From Siphonodentalium dalli (lineage: Eukaryota > Mollusca > Scaphopoda > Gadilida > Siphonodentaliidae): a stretch of DNA of 64,000 nucleotides. Where the stretch lies: the NCBI GenBank assembly GCA_032622095.1, contig CP136069.1:43874194-43938193 (forward strand), written 5' to 3'. The position numbers were made by a program, and so were the translations under genes. Below are positions 1-12,262 of this stretch, piece by piece. Under the pieces are notes generated by a model that made no database searches, was not told where the DNA came from, and saw nothing but the letters and a program-made list of their open reading frames with translations. Every line of letters begins with the position of its first letter. Within the stretch, counting starts at the first letter, position 1.

Positions 1-888
1 GTTTCGCACCAGCCCGCTATATAAAACTGGTTTGGTTTGGATTCGACATTCTTTTTGGTTTGTTGCCCCAAGCTCCACACCGGACAGGGAACTACTATCT
101 CGTTATTATCTATATGCAAAAAATGTATTCTACCCAATCACTAAACGGCTATATATATTAGTGTACAATGTTTCACACAAATCCCCTGGGTCTATTTTAA
201 TAGAGATTTTATGCTCAGACAGACGTGTCACACGCAACTGGACAATATCGATTTGAGGGCGATCATATGTTGACTGATCACATTGAAATTACAGCCTCGG
301 GACACAGACACAACAATGCCATTTGGGGTCGATTTTGATCTAATATCTCCGGGAAATTGTCGACAAATGAAATCAAAAGTCAACGGTCGAATGGTGTGAG
401 TCAGTGATCCCTAAATCCAGGAATATAACCAGAGGGTCTCCGTTCTTACTGTAGATGGAGAACTAAAACATAATACATCGTGTGCATGGCACGGGTTTGG
501 GTGCCCATGCAACTTTGGTCAAAATTGTCAACAGTTGGTTATTTCATGCTTGATTCGACATCGGTTGGAACTTTCATCCCCAAAATATGCTGAATCTGTT
601 CTGATAGTTCGATTTTCCAACCAATATTTCGTGTTAATCTTTTTATTGAAATTGCCATCAGTTAGAAAATTTCCAACCATATAGAGGGAGTGTTAGGTTG
701 GACATTTCTAACAGTTGAAAAGTTGAAAAATTACAACCCAAGAGGGGGGGGGTTAAGGTCGATTGGATGCGGTGACAACAGGTGACAAGAAACCAATTAT
801 CAACAGCCAGATATGGTAATATAAGAATTTAATGTCTCAATTTCATTTGCGTACATATTCTATTAAAAATTAATAGGGAGCACTCATA
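1..888. other. No gene recognised; diffuse repeat traces
   Basis: Only CAACAGTTGGAAA/TTTCCAACC-like motifs (about 640-790) stand out. They recur at 14410-14470, 20030-20280, 28865-29050 and 48760-48860, suggesting an old degenerate repeat family. The short frame at 32-256 has no family signature. Confidence 0.5.
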
Positions 889-892
889 TTAA

Positions 893-1238
893 AGGGGTAC
901 TGTACACTAAATCTGGACATTTCATACTCATCAGAATATATTCATACTCATCAGAATATATGCAACAAATTAATTCGTTTGAGCCATGGATTAGTGCAAA
1001 ATACACTGATGTGCTCTATGAACGATGCAAAAAACATGGTAATTATAATGAAGATGAATTTATGGCTGGATTCATAAATTCATTTTCATTATAATTACCA
1101 TGTTTTTTTTTTTTTTTAGTCGTTCATAGAGCACATGAGTGTATCCATGGCTCAAATTCATTTATTTGTTGCATATATTTTGCTGAGTATAAAAGGAGAT
1201 GGTCCCATAACTGGCCGTATTTAGTGTACATTCCCCTT
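893..1238. mobile_element. TTAA-flanked MITE with AGGGGTACTGTAC-type ends
   Basis: The element runs from AGGGGTACTGTACACTAAAT to the inverted ATTTAGTGTACATTCCCCT and is flanked on both sides by TTAA (889-892, 1239-1242). Inside, GAGCCATGG...GTGCTCTATGAACG...CATGGTAATTATAATGAA is matched by its inverse, giving a long hairpin. A related element lies at 31074-31717. Confidence 0.8.
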
Positions 1239-1607
1239 TTAAGTGAATTGTTTCTGAATATTTATCCATGTGAATCTTTGGCATAAACTGAGCACATGGT
1301 CATCTTCGAAACAGGAAATTGACTGTTTTCGGAAATGTCGGTTGATTTGTGCATTTCAGTTTTTCGTTTGTTTTAAACACTACTCAACATGTTTGGGCTG
1401 AAATTTGCTGGGGAAATATTGTCAAGACATCCAATGGACCACAAATTGAATTCCCATGACTTTAGAATTTCGGCAGGTTCAAATGGTTGCACCAGGCATA
1501 TATGTTCCCGTATATACATGTATCTTTCATACCATTGTAGTTATCATTTATTGTCGTTCCAGACGCTAGTTAATATCAGGGGGAAAGACCACAGAAGGGA
1601 TGGGGGT

Positions 1608-2043
1608 AGATCATGCCATGAATCTCTGCGCTGGCTAACGCTCGTTGAGATCATATTCCACCAGTACAAAACATTGGAAATTTTTTAAGTTTTGACAGGG
1701 AACATTATAAAGTTGAAAAAATAACGCGGGGAATACATTTCTTAGTTATTATCTGTTACTTAATAATAATTCACTGTATGTGAAGGTCCTAACTCGAAAT
1801 TTAACGATTTAAATGAATTTGTGAGCGATTTTGCTTTGCGTCGCTTACAATTATGGCATTTCTCCTGTGTAATTAACTCAATGTTTTTATGATATCGGCT
1901 CACAAATATCACAGAAAAGCATGCACTTTTGAATTGGGACATTCATCTACAGTGATGTACATTATTAAAGAACAGATAATAACTAATAAATATATACCGC
2001 GCGTGGGATATGATCTCTCGAGTAGAGATTCATGGCATGATCT
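1608..2043. mobile_element. Nested inverted-repeat element (AGATCATGCCATGAATCTCT ends)
   Basis: The outer ends AGATCATGCCATGAATCTCT and its inverse lie at 1608 and 2043. Inside is a second inverted pair, about 1770-1955, around CACTGTATGTGA...AACTCGAAA. The left part of the same composite recurs at 25620-25990. A TTAA-type element begins 9 bp downstream, at 2052. Confidence 0.7.
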
Positions 2044-2051
2044 AGAATTAA

Positions 2052-2442
2052 CCCTTTACCCAACAAACCGGCCAAAACCGGCCAAATAAAGCTTCAACAG
2101 CCTAAATTATCTTCGGTCTGTCTCAATAAAACCATACAAATATGGATATCATTGGAACCGGCTCCTTGACCACATTGTGATAGTTACAGTTAGCCCTGTG
2201 CCAATGCATTCTCTTATATATGCGAGTCGACCATAGGTCGCCTCGCATATATAAGAGAATGCATTGGCCTAAAAAAATTCTTTTTTTAACACTTTTTACC
2301 ATTTTTTCTTACATTCTTTAACAATTTTATAATTTTTAATGTGTTAAGCCAATGCATTCTCTTATATATGCGAGGCGACCTAAGGTCGACTCGCATATAT
2401 AAGAGAATGCATTGGCACAGGGCCCTTCTGTTGGGTAAAGGG
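2052..2442. mobile_element. TTAA-flanked element, CCCTTTACCC type, carrying the double-hairpin cassette
   Basis: The ends are CCCTTTACCCAACA and its inverse TGTTGGGTAAAGGG, with TTAA at 2048-2051 and 2443-2446. This agrees with a piggyBac-type target and CCY-rich end, but no transposase is present. The interior has a unique segment (GGCCAAAACCGGCC..., 2070-2200) followed by hairpin, A/T-rich spacer and reverse-complement hairpin between CCCTGTGCC and GGCACAGGG. Confidence 0.85.
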
Positions 2443-2844
2443 TTAATGGGTGTACTTTCACAGGAAAATCGCCTCAACACAAGCATTTGCCCATGTATAC
2501 AATGCATATCCACCTAATCTTTTCTTGTAACACCAACAACTTATCATAACCTTTTTTTTGCTAAATGGACTCTCCCATTCAGCTATGAAAGTATGGATTG
2601 GTCTATTAATCAACTGGAGGGATGTTCAGAAAATAAAAGCAGACGGCAGATAATACAGTTGCAGAAGATTACCTATTAATTGAAGGGAAATGTTCAAATT
2701 ATAAGTTCAACAAGGCTGGGAAATGGGACTACTCGTCAATGTTTATCCCATATTGAACGAGGTTAAATCAAACAGTATCACAATTACTGAGCTATCTGGT
2801 TAACTACATAACTCACAGACATTGTAACACGCTTAACTCTATAT

Positions 2845-3059
2845 CCCTTTCATGATGGGAGCTGCGCTGGTGCAGCATTAAAGATCTTGTGCCAATGCAT
2901 TCTCCCATAAGGAGTTTCGCGCATATAAGAGAATGCACTGGCTTACACGGCCATTCAATTATCTTATATATGCGAGGCTCCCTGACATATATATAATATA
3001 AGAGAATGCATTGGCACAGGGTTTTCGCAAAATGTCAGAAAGCTCCAGTCATGGGAGGG
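2845..3059. mobile_element. TTAA-type element, CCCTTTCATGA type, degraded
   Basis: It begins CCCTTTCATGATGGGAGCTG, contains two eroded copies of the hairpin, and ends AGCTCCAGTCATGGGAGGG, the inverse end. The flanks (ATAT / TCAA) no longer read TTAA. A right-half relic of another inverted-repeat family (ends like the one at 62117-62387) lies just upstream at about 2560-2640. Confidence 0.65.
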
Positions 3060-3331
3060 TCAAACATGTGCAATGTATATATATATCCTCTGTAAAGGTA
3101 GGTCTTCGTAGGGAATGTACTGCGCAGATGTGGCTTGCTGTCGATATCATAATTACAAATCGAACCACACCTGTGACAGCAAACAATACCACATGTCACA
3201 AACTTTATGAGAAGCGTGGCATATTCGGTCATAAACAAGATTAATCCCAACACTCCTATACAATGACTGTACCGTTCTGAGTCGCATATACGATCTTCAT
3301 AAAGGGGTGGGGGTCCTCTGTTTATGTTATT

Positions 3332-3420
3332 TTCAATTCAATTCAATATCTGTTTATTTTGATAACCAACACGGCCGCAATCCAAAAACATGAACAACAT
3401 AAGATGCAGTATAGTGTGTG
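3332..3420 (-). mobile_element. LINE 3' end with ATTGA-repeat tail
   Basis: Read on the minus strand, the sequence contains AAAATAAACAGATATTGAAT and then ATTGAATTGAAA. A short 3' UTR followed by a 5-bp tandem tail is typical of non-LTR retrotransposon ends in invertebrates. No coding part was recognised. Confidence 0.4.
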
Positions 3421-4744
3421 CGGCCTTCTTGCCATTTATTGTCAGTTCCTTCTCTCTATACTCTAGAGAGTAAGCCTGAGTCCACCAATCGTGTATGGAC
3501 AATGGTGATTTGTAACAATCGGATGTGGCTCACAGCGAACACACTTGCCCAACGCAGGTTTACTTCAACAACTTGAACACATCGTTATTCTTTCATATAT
3601 ATATATTTCTTCGGTTCCGGGGGTAAATCATATTTAAATTGAGTCGAGGAACCCACCCATCAAAGCTCAGAGTTATTTTAACCACCTGGAATATTTGGCG
3701 GCCTGGCAAAAATTCCGCAGACTTCTTCCAGAAATAGTACATATATGCGAGGACGTAATTTCGGGAGATCGTGCACACTCACGGCTCCCTGTACAATCAG
3801 TGCATCAGTAGCGGTAGCAAGTTAATTTAGGAATATGAGACGATGAAAAGTATCGTCACAAGTAAATACGGTATGTTGTGATAGTTCACGTGCGGATACA
3901 TGCATTTACTTATTTACGAATCGGTAATCTTGTTTGATTCATGCAAATAGACATGTTATATGACACAATGCTGACTACAAGTGGGAATACTATGTTTTTA
4001 CAGTTGTGACAACATGTATTGGGGAATTCCGATTTAAACTAGGAATCACCATATATGGAAGTTGTAAACCACACTCGCTCAAACTGCCACGAAAACCCGT
4101 TATTATAGGTTATTTAGGAGTTGTTCGGCAATTATTATTTCTCGTGATTTGTATTGTTGTGCATATTCATTGGTAATAAACTAATTTGGATAACTAAATC
4201 CGATTTTGGTGAAATCTCATTATTGTTGTTGTAACTGGATGATACGGGGACCATCCAATCGGATTATGTATCTTTAAATAAAGTGACTCTCGTTGGCGAC
4301 ATCATTCTCGTGTGTCTATTGGTGATTTGGTCGGGTTGTTGTTTGGTTACATTTGTTGAGCAGTTCAGATGTCGTGTTTTTCGAAAGGGCAGAGCCGATG
4401 TTGTGAAGTCAAAACATAATATGTCTTTAAATGCTGACATTTCGACGGAATGTGACCTCACTTCAAACCTAAAGAGTCGATTTCTTGAGATTATCGATAA
4501 TAAGGTGCATACACCGATGATCAATTTATCAATGTCTACTTGACTAAGACATCATACACCAATATTCATGTGGGAGATGATCAATGTGCCATTGTCTACT
4601 TTTCTGAGACTGCATGCCATCACACAGTTATGCTGTGTGCGCATAACTTATTGTTTACATAGAGTAATTGTATTTCCAACAAAGCATCCACAGAATGGGA
4701 AGAATACTGACAATCAGTGGATATATCAAAATAACTATGCAGTA
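3421..4744. other. No gene recognised
   Basis: A frame at 4283-4543 (+) begins MTLVGDIILVCLLVIWSGCC and could form one membrane helix followed by a basic tail, but nothing supports it as an exon. The rest is unremarkable. Confidence 0.4.
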
Positions 4745-4748
4745 TTAA

Positions 4749-4966
4749 CACTTCCATGACTGGAGATTCCTGAAAGTTAGCGACAACCCTGTGCCAATGC
4801 ATTCTCTTATATATGCATATATATAAGAGAATACATTGGCAACCAATATTTACCTTGACCATGTGAGCCAGTGCGTTCTCCACATGGGAGACTCTCATAT
4901 ATTAGAAAATGCACTGGCACAAGATCTTTAATGCTGTACCAGCGCTGCTTCCGTCGTGAACCTCGC
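4749..4966. mobile_element. CCCTTTCATGA-type element, degraded
   Basis: It starts after TTAA (4745-4748) as CACTTCCATGACTGGAG, has the first hairpin with a shortened loop (4795-4840) and an eroded second hairpin (4868-4918), and ends near CCGTCGTGAACC. The internal order matches the other CCCTTTCATGA copies. Confidence 0.65.
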
Positions 4967-5053
4967 GATTAAGGTGACGCTAATGTGATTAGTTCACCCT
5001 CACATACATATCAGTTCCACACAGCTGGAAATTCAAGAATTAATGCGATTTAA

Positions 5054-5140
5054 CCCTTTCATGGCGGGAGCTGTGCTAGTGCAGCATTAACAATCGTGTG
5101 TCAGTTCATTGTCTTATACATGCGAGTCTCTCACAAGGAA
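5054..5140. mobile_element. 5' fragment of a CCCTTTCATGA-type element
   Basis: TTAA (5050-5053) is followed by CCCTTTCATGGCGGGAGCTG and half a hairpin, after which similarity is lost. It is a truncated copy. Confidence 0.6.
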
Positions 5141-6494
5141 CATAATACTACATGTATATATTCTATTGTACCATATATATGATGTTATTTTAATGGGAGT
5201 AAATATTATTAAACCAACTTATCAATGGGAATTTGACCCACTGCATCTAGATACACAACAGACCCTCGCCATGCAAGTGACAAACGTGCCCAGATATACA
5301 ATAATCCATAAAGTCTCTTGGATCACACTTCTGCGCGTTTTCGGGAATCTATGTTCGCCATCGCTATAGTGGTGGCTCATGGCATGGCATTATAACAAGT
5401 AATGCGCCATAGACTGTATTGATCGAGACACCATATCCCCTACATTCAAAGTAAACTGTGACCTAATCAGAATTATAGTGCAGAAGTATGGGTGCCCAAA
5501 TATGGCACTACTTAGATTGTGACGGGGTAAATTTCGCCATATACTTAGGAGACCGGGTTCGACTTACAAGCCTGATCCCCCTTATATCAACATGTTCCAT
5601 ACCATAAATATGCTACTGTAAAGTACGTGCTCTAGTAATATATTATAGAAGATATATCATTGCAGATTATATATTGTTTTATGAACCATACACAACATAG
5701 AAAGGCACTCATCATTTCGTATACCTCTCCGATATAGTATGCATGGTAAATACACAGGGGGGCTAAATGCTAGTCGATGAATCCGTCGGTTCGAATCCCG
5801 ATATTGGCGAAAAAACGGGATCGATTTTCAAGCCTGATCTGGGTTGATTGACATCCCAATGTGACATTCCGATCGTAATGTAGCCATAAATGATAATTGT
5901 TTTCACGCACATACAAAGCACTGAACACATCATACTAAGCCCCATCCATTCCGATATATATCGCTTCGAATTGAGTCAGATTTTTTCTCGGTGTGCTGGG
6001 ATTCATCCATCATTTGCAGAGTTCACATTCTTCGTCAACATATAATATCTGGGACAGAACAATATATACACAGGACTCATAATTAGAGCTGTAATTAACG
6101 ACAGTTATGAATGAGTGCCAAGTATATAGAGAGCTTATAGATTAACTCATACAACATGTTCAGCGTAGTTAGGTGTTCTACACGGCACTGATTAATTGTT
6201 CTCGCTATCTGTCATCTGTGATCAGTAACCAATGTGAAGGTCAAACTGTTGGGAGTTAACGTCCGCGCGATTGCATAAAGTTTACATCAATTCTTGCACG
6301 ATATCTAAAGATGTCCGACTTGACATCAAATTTAGTAAGATTTCTAAAGTTAATTTTCAGTATACCAGGCAAATGATAATTATTTGCAATCTAATCACAA
6401 AGGCATCGCAAAATCCCACAAAATCATCCATAAGTAATAATCATAAACAATAACGATAACTCATAATTGATCACTCTTTTTATTATCTAGCGCT
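5141..6494. other. No gene recognised; weak SINE-like trace
   Basis: GGTTCGAATCC (5789-5799) fits a box B, and CAAGCCTGATC follows both here (5830) and at 5568, suggesting a dispersed repeat. No box A was found at the right distance. Confidence 0.35.
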
Positions 6495-6502
6495 TTTGGG
6501 CA

Positions 6503-6891
6503 TAGGGCTGCAACGATTCATCGTGAATTCAATGTATCGCGATACAATTCCAAACGATATACGTATCGAATCGTGTCATGCGTATCACGATACAGGAAAT
6601 CAAGTAATATCTGAAGATGGGCTAGTCTAAAAAATTAAAAAAAACCTGCAATTATCTCTCAAGTTTACATGTATACTATGTATATTTGACTCATCTAGAT
6701 AACAATTAAACTCCATTTTAGTTTAAAATGAATTATATACCTCCAGTTACATGTATATACTTGTTGCTTCTGATAATTCAGGCGATATTTATTTGGAAAC
6801 ACTAATTTAGTGTATCGTGATATGTATTGTATCGTTGATCATGTATCATGATTCGTATCGTATCGTGACCAAGTGTATCGTTGCAACCCTA
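6503..6891. mobile_element. hAT-type MITE with perfect 8-bp target duplication
   Basis: The ends are TAGGGCTGCAACGATTCATC and the inverse ATCGTTGCAACCCTA. The 8-bp TTTGGGCA lies directly on both sides (6495-6502 and 6892-6899), as expected for hAT transposition. The interior has repeated TATCGTGATAC-like motifs near both ends and no open frame. Confidence 0.92.
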
Positions 6892-6899
6892 TTTGGGCA

Positions 6900-8550
6900 A
6901 CGTACGCATGGCCGACCTTTACAAGTGTCGATTATTGGATTTTTTGCTAGGCTGACAAACATTAAAAACGTTTTAAAACTTCCTCTTTTGAAATCAATAT
7001 ATGACGATCAAAACCTCATATTAATTGACTAATGTGTTCGATATGATTAGTATCTGGTAAAGAAAACGTACATGTGATCTTATGGTGTCAAACCCGAGAG
7101 ATCATCTGTAACAGACATATAGTGTCATGCGAATCGGTGGTTTTTACCCCGAATCGAATATCGACATCGAATCGCCGTTCCGATTTCGACATTGAATCGA
7201 ATCGAATCGAATCGGGTGGTGCTTGTTAACTCTCAAAAACAAACGGTTTTGTGGAATTCATTGGAGGCTATACATGTGCAATCCACGTAGCAGTATAACT
7301 CTCCTTCAACCTGTTTAATTTAAAAATATCTTACTTGCACATCAGAACACAAACATTTGGAGATTGGACGACAAGGTCTTGAAACTTACAATAACCTCCT
7401 ATGCCCACAGGCAGAATATGTACATGTATTACAACGTAAAACAATTATAATGAATACATTTTCATGCACATTGAACACTTCATGCTGAGTCAGTGCCTCC
7501 GTAAATCTGATATATATAAAACGAGATATGACACCAGATCATGCCGATTCGAAAATTTGCGAATCAGCCGACCCACATAAATTCTGTTTCGATCTCAAAT
7601 CTAGTCGCCGATATCAGCATATATAAGCGGCAATATTCGTCTGACCAACATAAATTCTTAATCATCTTGAGAAATGATGAACCCAAAACATGTAATATCA
7701 TCTGCAACATGGTCCAACTCTTTCTACATAAACGGTGTGAATCACCAAACATTGAACATTAATATATTTATGTTACTATACTTATAATAACATTTTATTT
7801 ATGTAACTCGTTTGACTTCGGCCTCGAGTGCATGGGCGTATCTGTCAATAAATGTATCTTATTTATCTTATCTTATCTTGAATCGAATCTGGAATATTCG
7901 CAGAGCCCTAATTACAGAGTGTACGTGTACTGTAACCACGAAAAGAAAAGAGAATGTTGTTTCAACCGGAACTATAAAACTTTTTAAAATGATAAAAAAA
8001 ACGTTGGGAGAGATACTCCAATTAAAACCATACTGTTGTCGAGTCTGTGACTTGTGTGCTTATTACTGTGATTCAAATTTCTCAACAACAGTCAATAGAA
8101 AATGTTCCTTCAACAACTGCGAAAGCAACAACAACAATAAAACGCCAACCCACACATGGATATTTAATCAATATTGATGATATACTTCTCTGCGTGTACG
8201 CGAACATATGTGTGATAGCTGTTATGTTTAAAGGATGGGCCTCGTTTAAATGTCAGAAACCGATCGATATTAATACCATACATCAGTGCAAAGCTTTATA
8301 CTGAAACCTGTTACATACAGTCAGTTACAATGTATATGGGTCGATTGATTTTTGCAGGTTAAAATTAATCTGATCTTATTATACAAGTCCTAGAAGACGG
8401 TCGAGACTCTCTTTGAAATTTATAAGACATATACCTCAATTTTACATCTTGAAATTTGTCCAGTGTTAACTTCTCACCAATTCAGAAAACGGACTTTCAG
8501 TTCATCAAATTAAAAAGTCGTTACCTTCCCTGGGCATCAGTAATCGCAAG
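6900..8550. other. AATCG microsatellite and LINE remains; no host gene
   Basis: AATCG repeats occur at 7140-7215. Frames at 7812-8304 give a possible membrane helix (DDILLCVYANICVIAV) without family identity. Confidence 0.4.
7541..7886 (+). mobile_element. LINE 3' end (C-terminal peptide plus ATCTT-repeat tail)
   Basis: The frame ending at 7762 contains NDEPKTCNIICNMVQLFLHK, which matches NNEPHTCNIICNMVRTFFQR in the LINE fragment at 48368-48625. The 3' part finishes in AATAAATGTATC and TTATCTTATCTTATCTT, a tandem tail typical of non-LTR elements. It is 5' truncated. Confidence 0.6.
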
Positions 8551-8557
8551 ACGCAAC

Positions 8558-9930
8558 CAGGGGGGGGGGGGGGGGTAGTAAAACATTTGCAGGAAGGTAT
8601 GCCGTGTTTTTGCATCTGGCATTTTCGGGGACCCACCACCCCCCAAACCTGGAATTTTTTTTTTTTTTAGTCCCAATTTTTTGTCACCCCCCCCCCCCAA
8701 ATTTCACTAAAATTGGTCTAAAATCGCATAAAACTCTCCTGATATCACTCATATGACTGGGAATTATCTTAATTAGTTCAAATAAGAGTTTAACCTGTTT
8801 CAGAAGTTGTTTTAATTGAAAAAAATGTGTTATAAATTGCTGATCATCTGTAAACCTAGGTCATTGTGCAGAATGCACAAAATTTCATAATTTCTAACTA
8901 TTTCCTGATTAGTCTGTCAACCAGCCCATTATCTAACATATTCCATACCACTTATGTTAGTCTACTGGAGCAACTAACTTCTATTATACTAAACTAGCTG
9001 AAATAGGCTCCCTTTGGGAGCCTATATTCAGCGTCGGAGATACCTGTGGGACTTCGCACACATTTTGATCTTAGACAGAGCCTTCATTTAGCGGTGGCCC
9101 CTTTGTGCGCTTCAAGCACATTTGGTCATTGAAACATTTTGATTTATATATATTGTTTTAATATTTTTGTTTAAGATTGAATTCCTTGCTCAATTTAACA
9201 AAACCACTTTTTTTTTCTTTTTTTTTAATTAAAAATTTTGAAAAACTAATACAATTATAACATCCGCCAGGGTACCCTGGGTCACCACACCAAATTTGGT
9301 TGAACTAGGTCCAGGGGTCTGAGAGAGAAATCTGGACAGATCTTACTCGTTATATATATACAGATGACAAGCAGTCACAGCACTATACCAGACTTGGATA
9401 CTTTAGGTCTTGTGAGAGATCATCTGAGTTGAAAGACATGTAAATAATTCACTGATTGGCTTGATGCACTGATGACAGATGGTTTCTACCCATTGATAGT
9501 GTGATGACAGTTATATTCTAGTCATTGATAGTCACATTAATGTTTGAGACAGTTTCTCGTTCTTTTTCCATGCACACAATGATCTAGGCTTTAGTTACAT
9601 CAAGACAAGTTTATTTCAGTTTTACATTTCTCGAAGCTTCTTTCCGAAGGGTGTCGGGAAGGAAATTTGTCACCCACCGCCCCATATGCAACATGCAATA
9701 GCTTAATGTCATCTCCACTAAGGCCCATATGAGGTCCCAGTAACATAAATATGGTGTTTTTGCAGTTATAAATTCTTATAATATGTTTTAAACTGTTACA
9801 AATGTCAAATAAGGGCACAAAAGGTCTTTGTTAAAAGTTTGCATGAGGTTGTAAAAAACGTGTTTTTGCCCCTCGGGCCACCCACCACCCCGGCATACCT
9901 TCCTGCAATTTTTTTACTACCCCCCCCCTG
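8558..9930. mobile_element. Non-autonomous hAT-like element, 1.37 kb, 7-bp target duplication
   Basis: It begins CAGGGGG...GTAGTAAAA and ends TTTTACTACC...CCCCTG. The inverted ends continue through GCAGGAAGGTATGCCG and a CCACCCACC-rich segment for about 50 bp. ACGCAAC flanks both sides (8551-8557 and 9931-9937). No transposase frame was recognised. A related left end lies at 37973. Confidence 0.85.
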
Positions 9931-10378
9931 ACGCAACTAGTTAATAAATAAGAGTCGTCCGTCAAACATTTCTCCATGATAGCAAAATGTGTGGCGGTCT
10001 GCACAGTGTCGCTATTTTAAAGGTGGATCTCTTCCGCAACATGATCTATATTGTTTCCTGTGTGCGAAATCATAGATATGAATCGGAGTTCCCTGCCCGG
10101 AAACGCGTCTATCAATTAATAGACAGTTTTATTTATTTTTTTGTATAAAATATCTCTGTGCCGTTCAATAATGGTTCCTAATATTCACGACCGTCTTTTA
10201 TATTTGCGTTTTTTTTTAAGCTATTTTAATTATTGAAAATAAGCATATGATACATTCTAGGTCTTCTCTACTTTATTTGCACTTAATATTACAACAGATA
10301 CAATCATTTGGAGGCAATTTGCCGGAAACCCCCGAGAAAAGGAGCCAAAACATCGTCTTCCTCTTCTTTTCTGCTTAA

Positions 10379-11102
10379 CCCTTTCATGACTGGAGCTTCC
10401 TGAATTTTTGCGAACATGCTAATGCTTCTCTTGTATATGCGAGTCGACCAAAGGCCGCCTCGCATATATAAGAGAATGCATTAGGCCTAACACATTTTAT
10501 ATTATTTTTTTATAATTGTTAAAAAATGAAAGAACAAATTTTAAAAAATGATAAAAAATTGTTAAAGAATGTAAGAAAAAATGATAAAAATTTATAAGGA
10601 ATGTAAGAAAATGATAAAATTGTTAAAAAAAAAATTAATTAAGAAAAAAATGATAAAATTGTTAAAGAATAGAACAAATGATAAAAATTGTCATAGAATG
10701 TAAGAAAAACAGATAAAAATTGTTAAAAGAATATACGAAAAAATGATAGAAAATTGTAAAATTTGTTAAAGAATATAAGAAAAAATGGTGAAAAAAATAA
10801 ATAAAAATTGTTAAAGAATATAAGCAAAATGATAAAAAAAAAATATAATAAAAATTGTTAAAGAATGTAAGAAAAATTGATAATAAAAATTGTTAGGCCA
10901 ATGCATTCTCTTATATATAAACCTGGTTCCATCAATATGCTGACACACGCACAGAAAGAACAGTTATCCCGGAATAAGACGCTATGTTTGAATTCTAGTC
11001 GCGCGCGCGTTTTCCCCATTTCCGGTTGCTCGCATGTATAAGAGAGTACATTATTGGCACAAGGTATTTAACGTTTTCCCAGCAACACCTGTCATTAAAG
11101 GG
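10379..11102. mobile_element. Expanded CCCTTTCATGA-type element with captured flank in its second hairpin
   Basis: TTAA flanks the element (10375-10378, 11103-11106). It begins CCCTTTCATGACTGGAGCTT and ends with a degraded inverse end. The first hairpin is at 10425-10490. The spacer has expanded to about 400 bp of A-rich repeats (AAAATTGTTAAAGAATGTAA units). The second hairpin (10895-11060) is split by a 118-bp segment that is a near-identical copy of 11225-11342. Confidence 0.85.
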
Positions 11103-11224
11103 TTAACTTCCTCTTATCGCACATAATGAAGATTAACATTAATTTTGTTGATATTACGGAGATAGTCTGCTACGACAATTGTTTCATAAGCAAAGCTGGT
11201 CGCGAGAGGCTGTTGGGTGCGCAC

Positions 11225-11342
11225 AAACCTGGTTCCATCAATATGCTGACACACGCACAGAAAGAACAGTTATCCCGGAATAAGACGCTATGTTTGAATT
11301 CTAGTCGCGCGCGTTTTTCCCATTTCCGGTTGCTCGCATCAA
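11225..11342 (+). repeat. Source copy of the 118-bp segment duplicated into the element at 10918-11035
   Basis: AAACCTGGTTCCATCAATAT through TTTCCGGTTGCTCGCAT occurs here and again in the same orientation at 10918-11035, with almost no differences. The two copies lie about 300 bp apart. Confidence 0.95.
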
Positions 11343-11875
11343 TCATTTGAGTTGAACGCTTGGCCTGTCTGGGCCACTTCCGGTTCTAATTATTCAGAAT
11401 CATGATCTATTTGATCTCAGGTGGACTCGATTAGGCGCGCCGAGGCATACCCGGACTCGATCGATATGTATATAATGGTAATTTGCAAACTGTCGGATTA
11501 TGCAGGTTGCTGGCTCAGAATGGTTCGTTTTCGGCTTGACCCGACCACTCACATCATGGGTGTATTCGAATCGGTGTTCTTCCATGTTCACGAACAACAG
11601 GTTAACAAGACCATATACTAAATATAGAACGGGGACACTGGCACGTGGCTGTGCACCCGTCTTGTTCTAACTCCCCGAATTGTGGAGAGTGGAATCTAGA
11701 CCCGCGAACATGACGTGTGGCCACGTACCAGTGTAGAGTTATCTCCCATCGCTCCGCTGAGATATCACTGCCATATATAAGGACATTTGGTAAGGATTTC
11801 TTACATGTTCATAGTTCTTATGTTTTAGGATTAAAATTGTCTACGTCTGGCTCAGTCTATATTGTTCTTATCAAT

Positions 11876-12236
11876 ACCGAAAGAATTACCATTATTGCAA
11901 ACTTTTGGTGGTCAAAATAAGATAATAGGTGATTAAACATAGTTCCGACGATATGTAAAAATAGATGTATCAGTCCGCAAAGTACCATCCTTGTGGCAGT
12001 GCTATATCGCAGTGCTAACGTAGAGGGCGCTGCATGGAGTTCGGTGTCCCCGTTCTATATTATAATTTAGTATCAAACTCCACGCAGCGCCCTCTACGTT
12101 ATCAATGCGATAGATCAATGCCGGAAGGGTGGTAATTTGCGGACCGATACAGTGTATGTATCGTCGGAACTATATTTAGTCACCTATTATCTTATTTTGA
12201 CCACCACAAGTTTGCAATAATGGTAACTCTTTGGTA
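11876..12236. repeat. Long inverted repeat with about 165-bp arms
   Basis: Arm 11876-12042 (ACCATTATTGCAAACTT...GTAGAGGGCGCTGC) is the imperfect inverse of 12075-12236. The 33-bp centre holds GTGTCCCCGTTCTATATT, whose inverse also occurs upstream at about 11622-11640. It looks like a foldback element, with a second inverted pair possibly reflecting a nested insertion. Confidence 0.8.
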
Positions 12237-12262
12237 AAAAATATGATATGTGACTACATATT

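Noticed and set aside
4283-4543. 86-residue frame with one hydrophobic helix (GDIILVCLLVIWSGCC)
   Set aside because: No conservation, splice context or family match; the reverse strand is open over the same span, as expected of chance.
5789-5799. GGTTCGAATCC as a tRNA gene
   Set aside because: No box A, no cloverleaf and no acceptor stem pairing around it.
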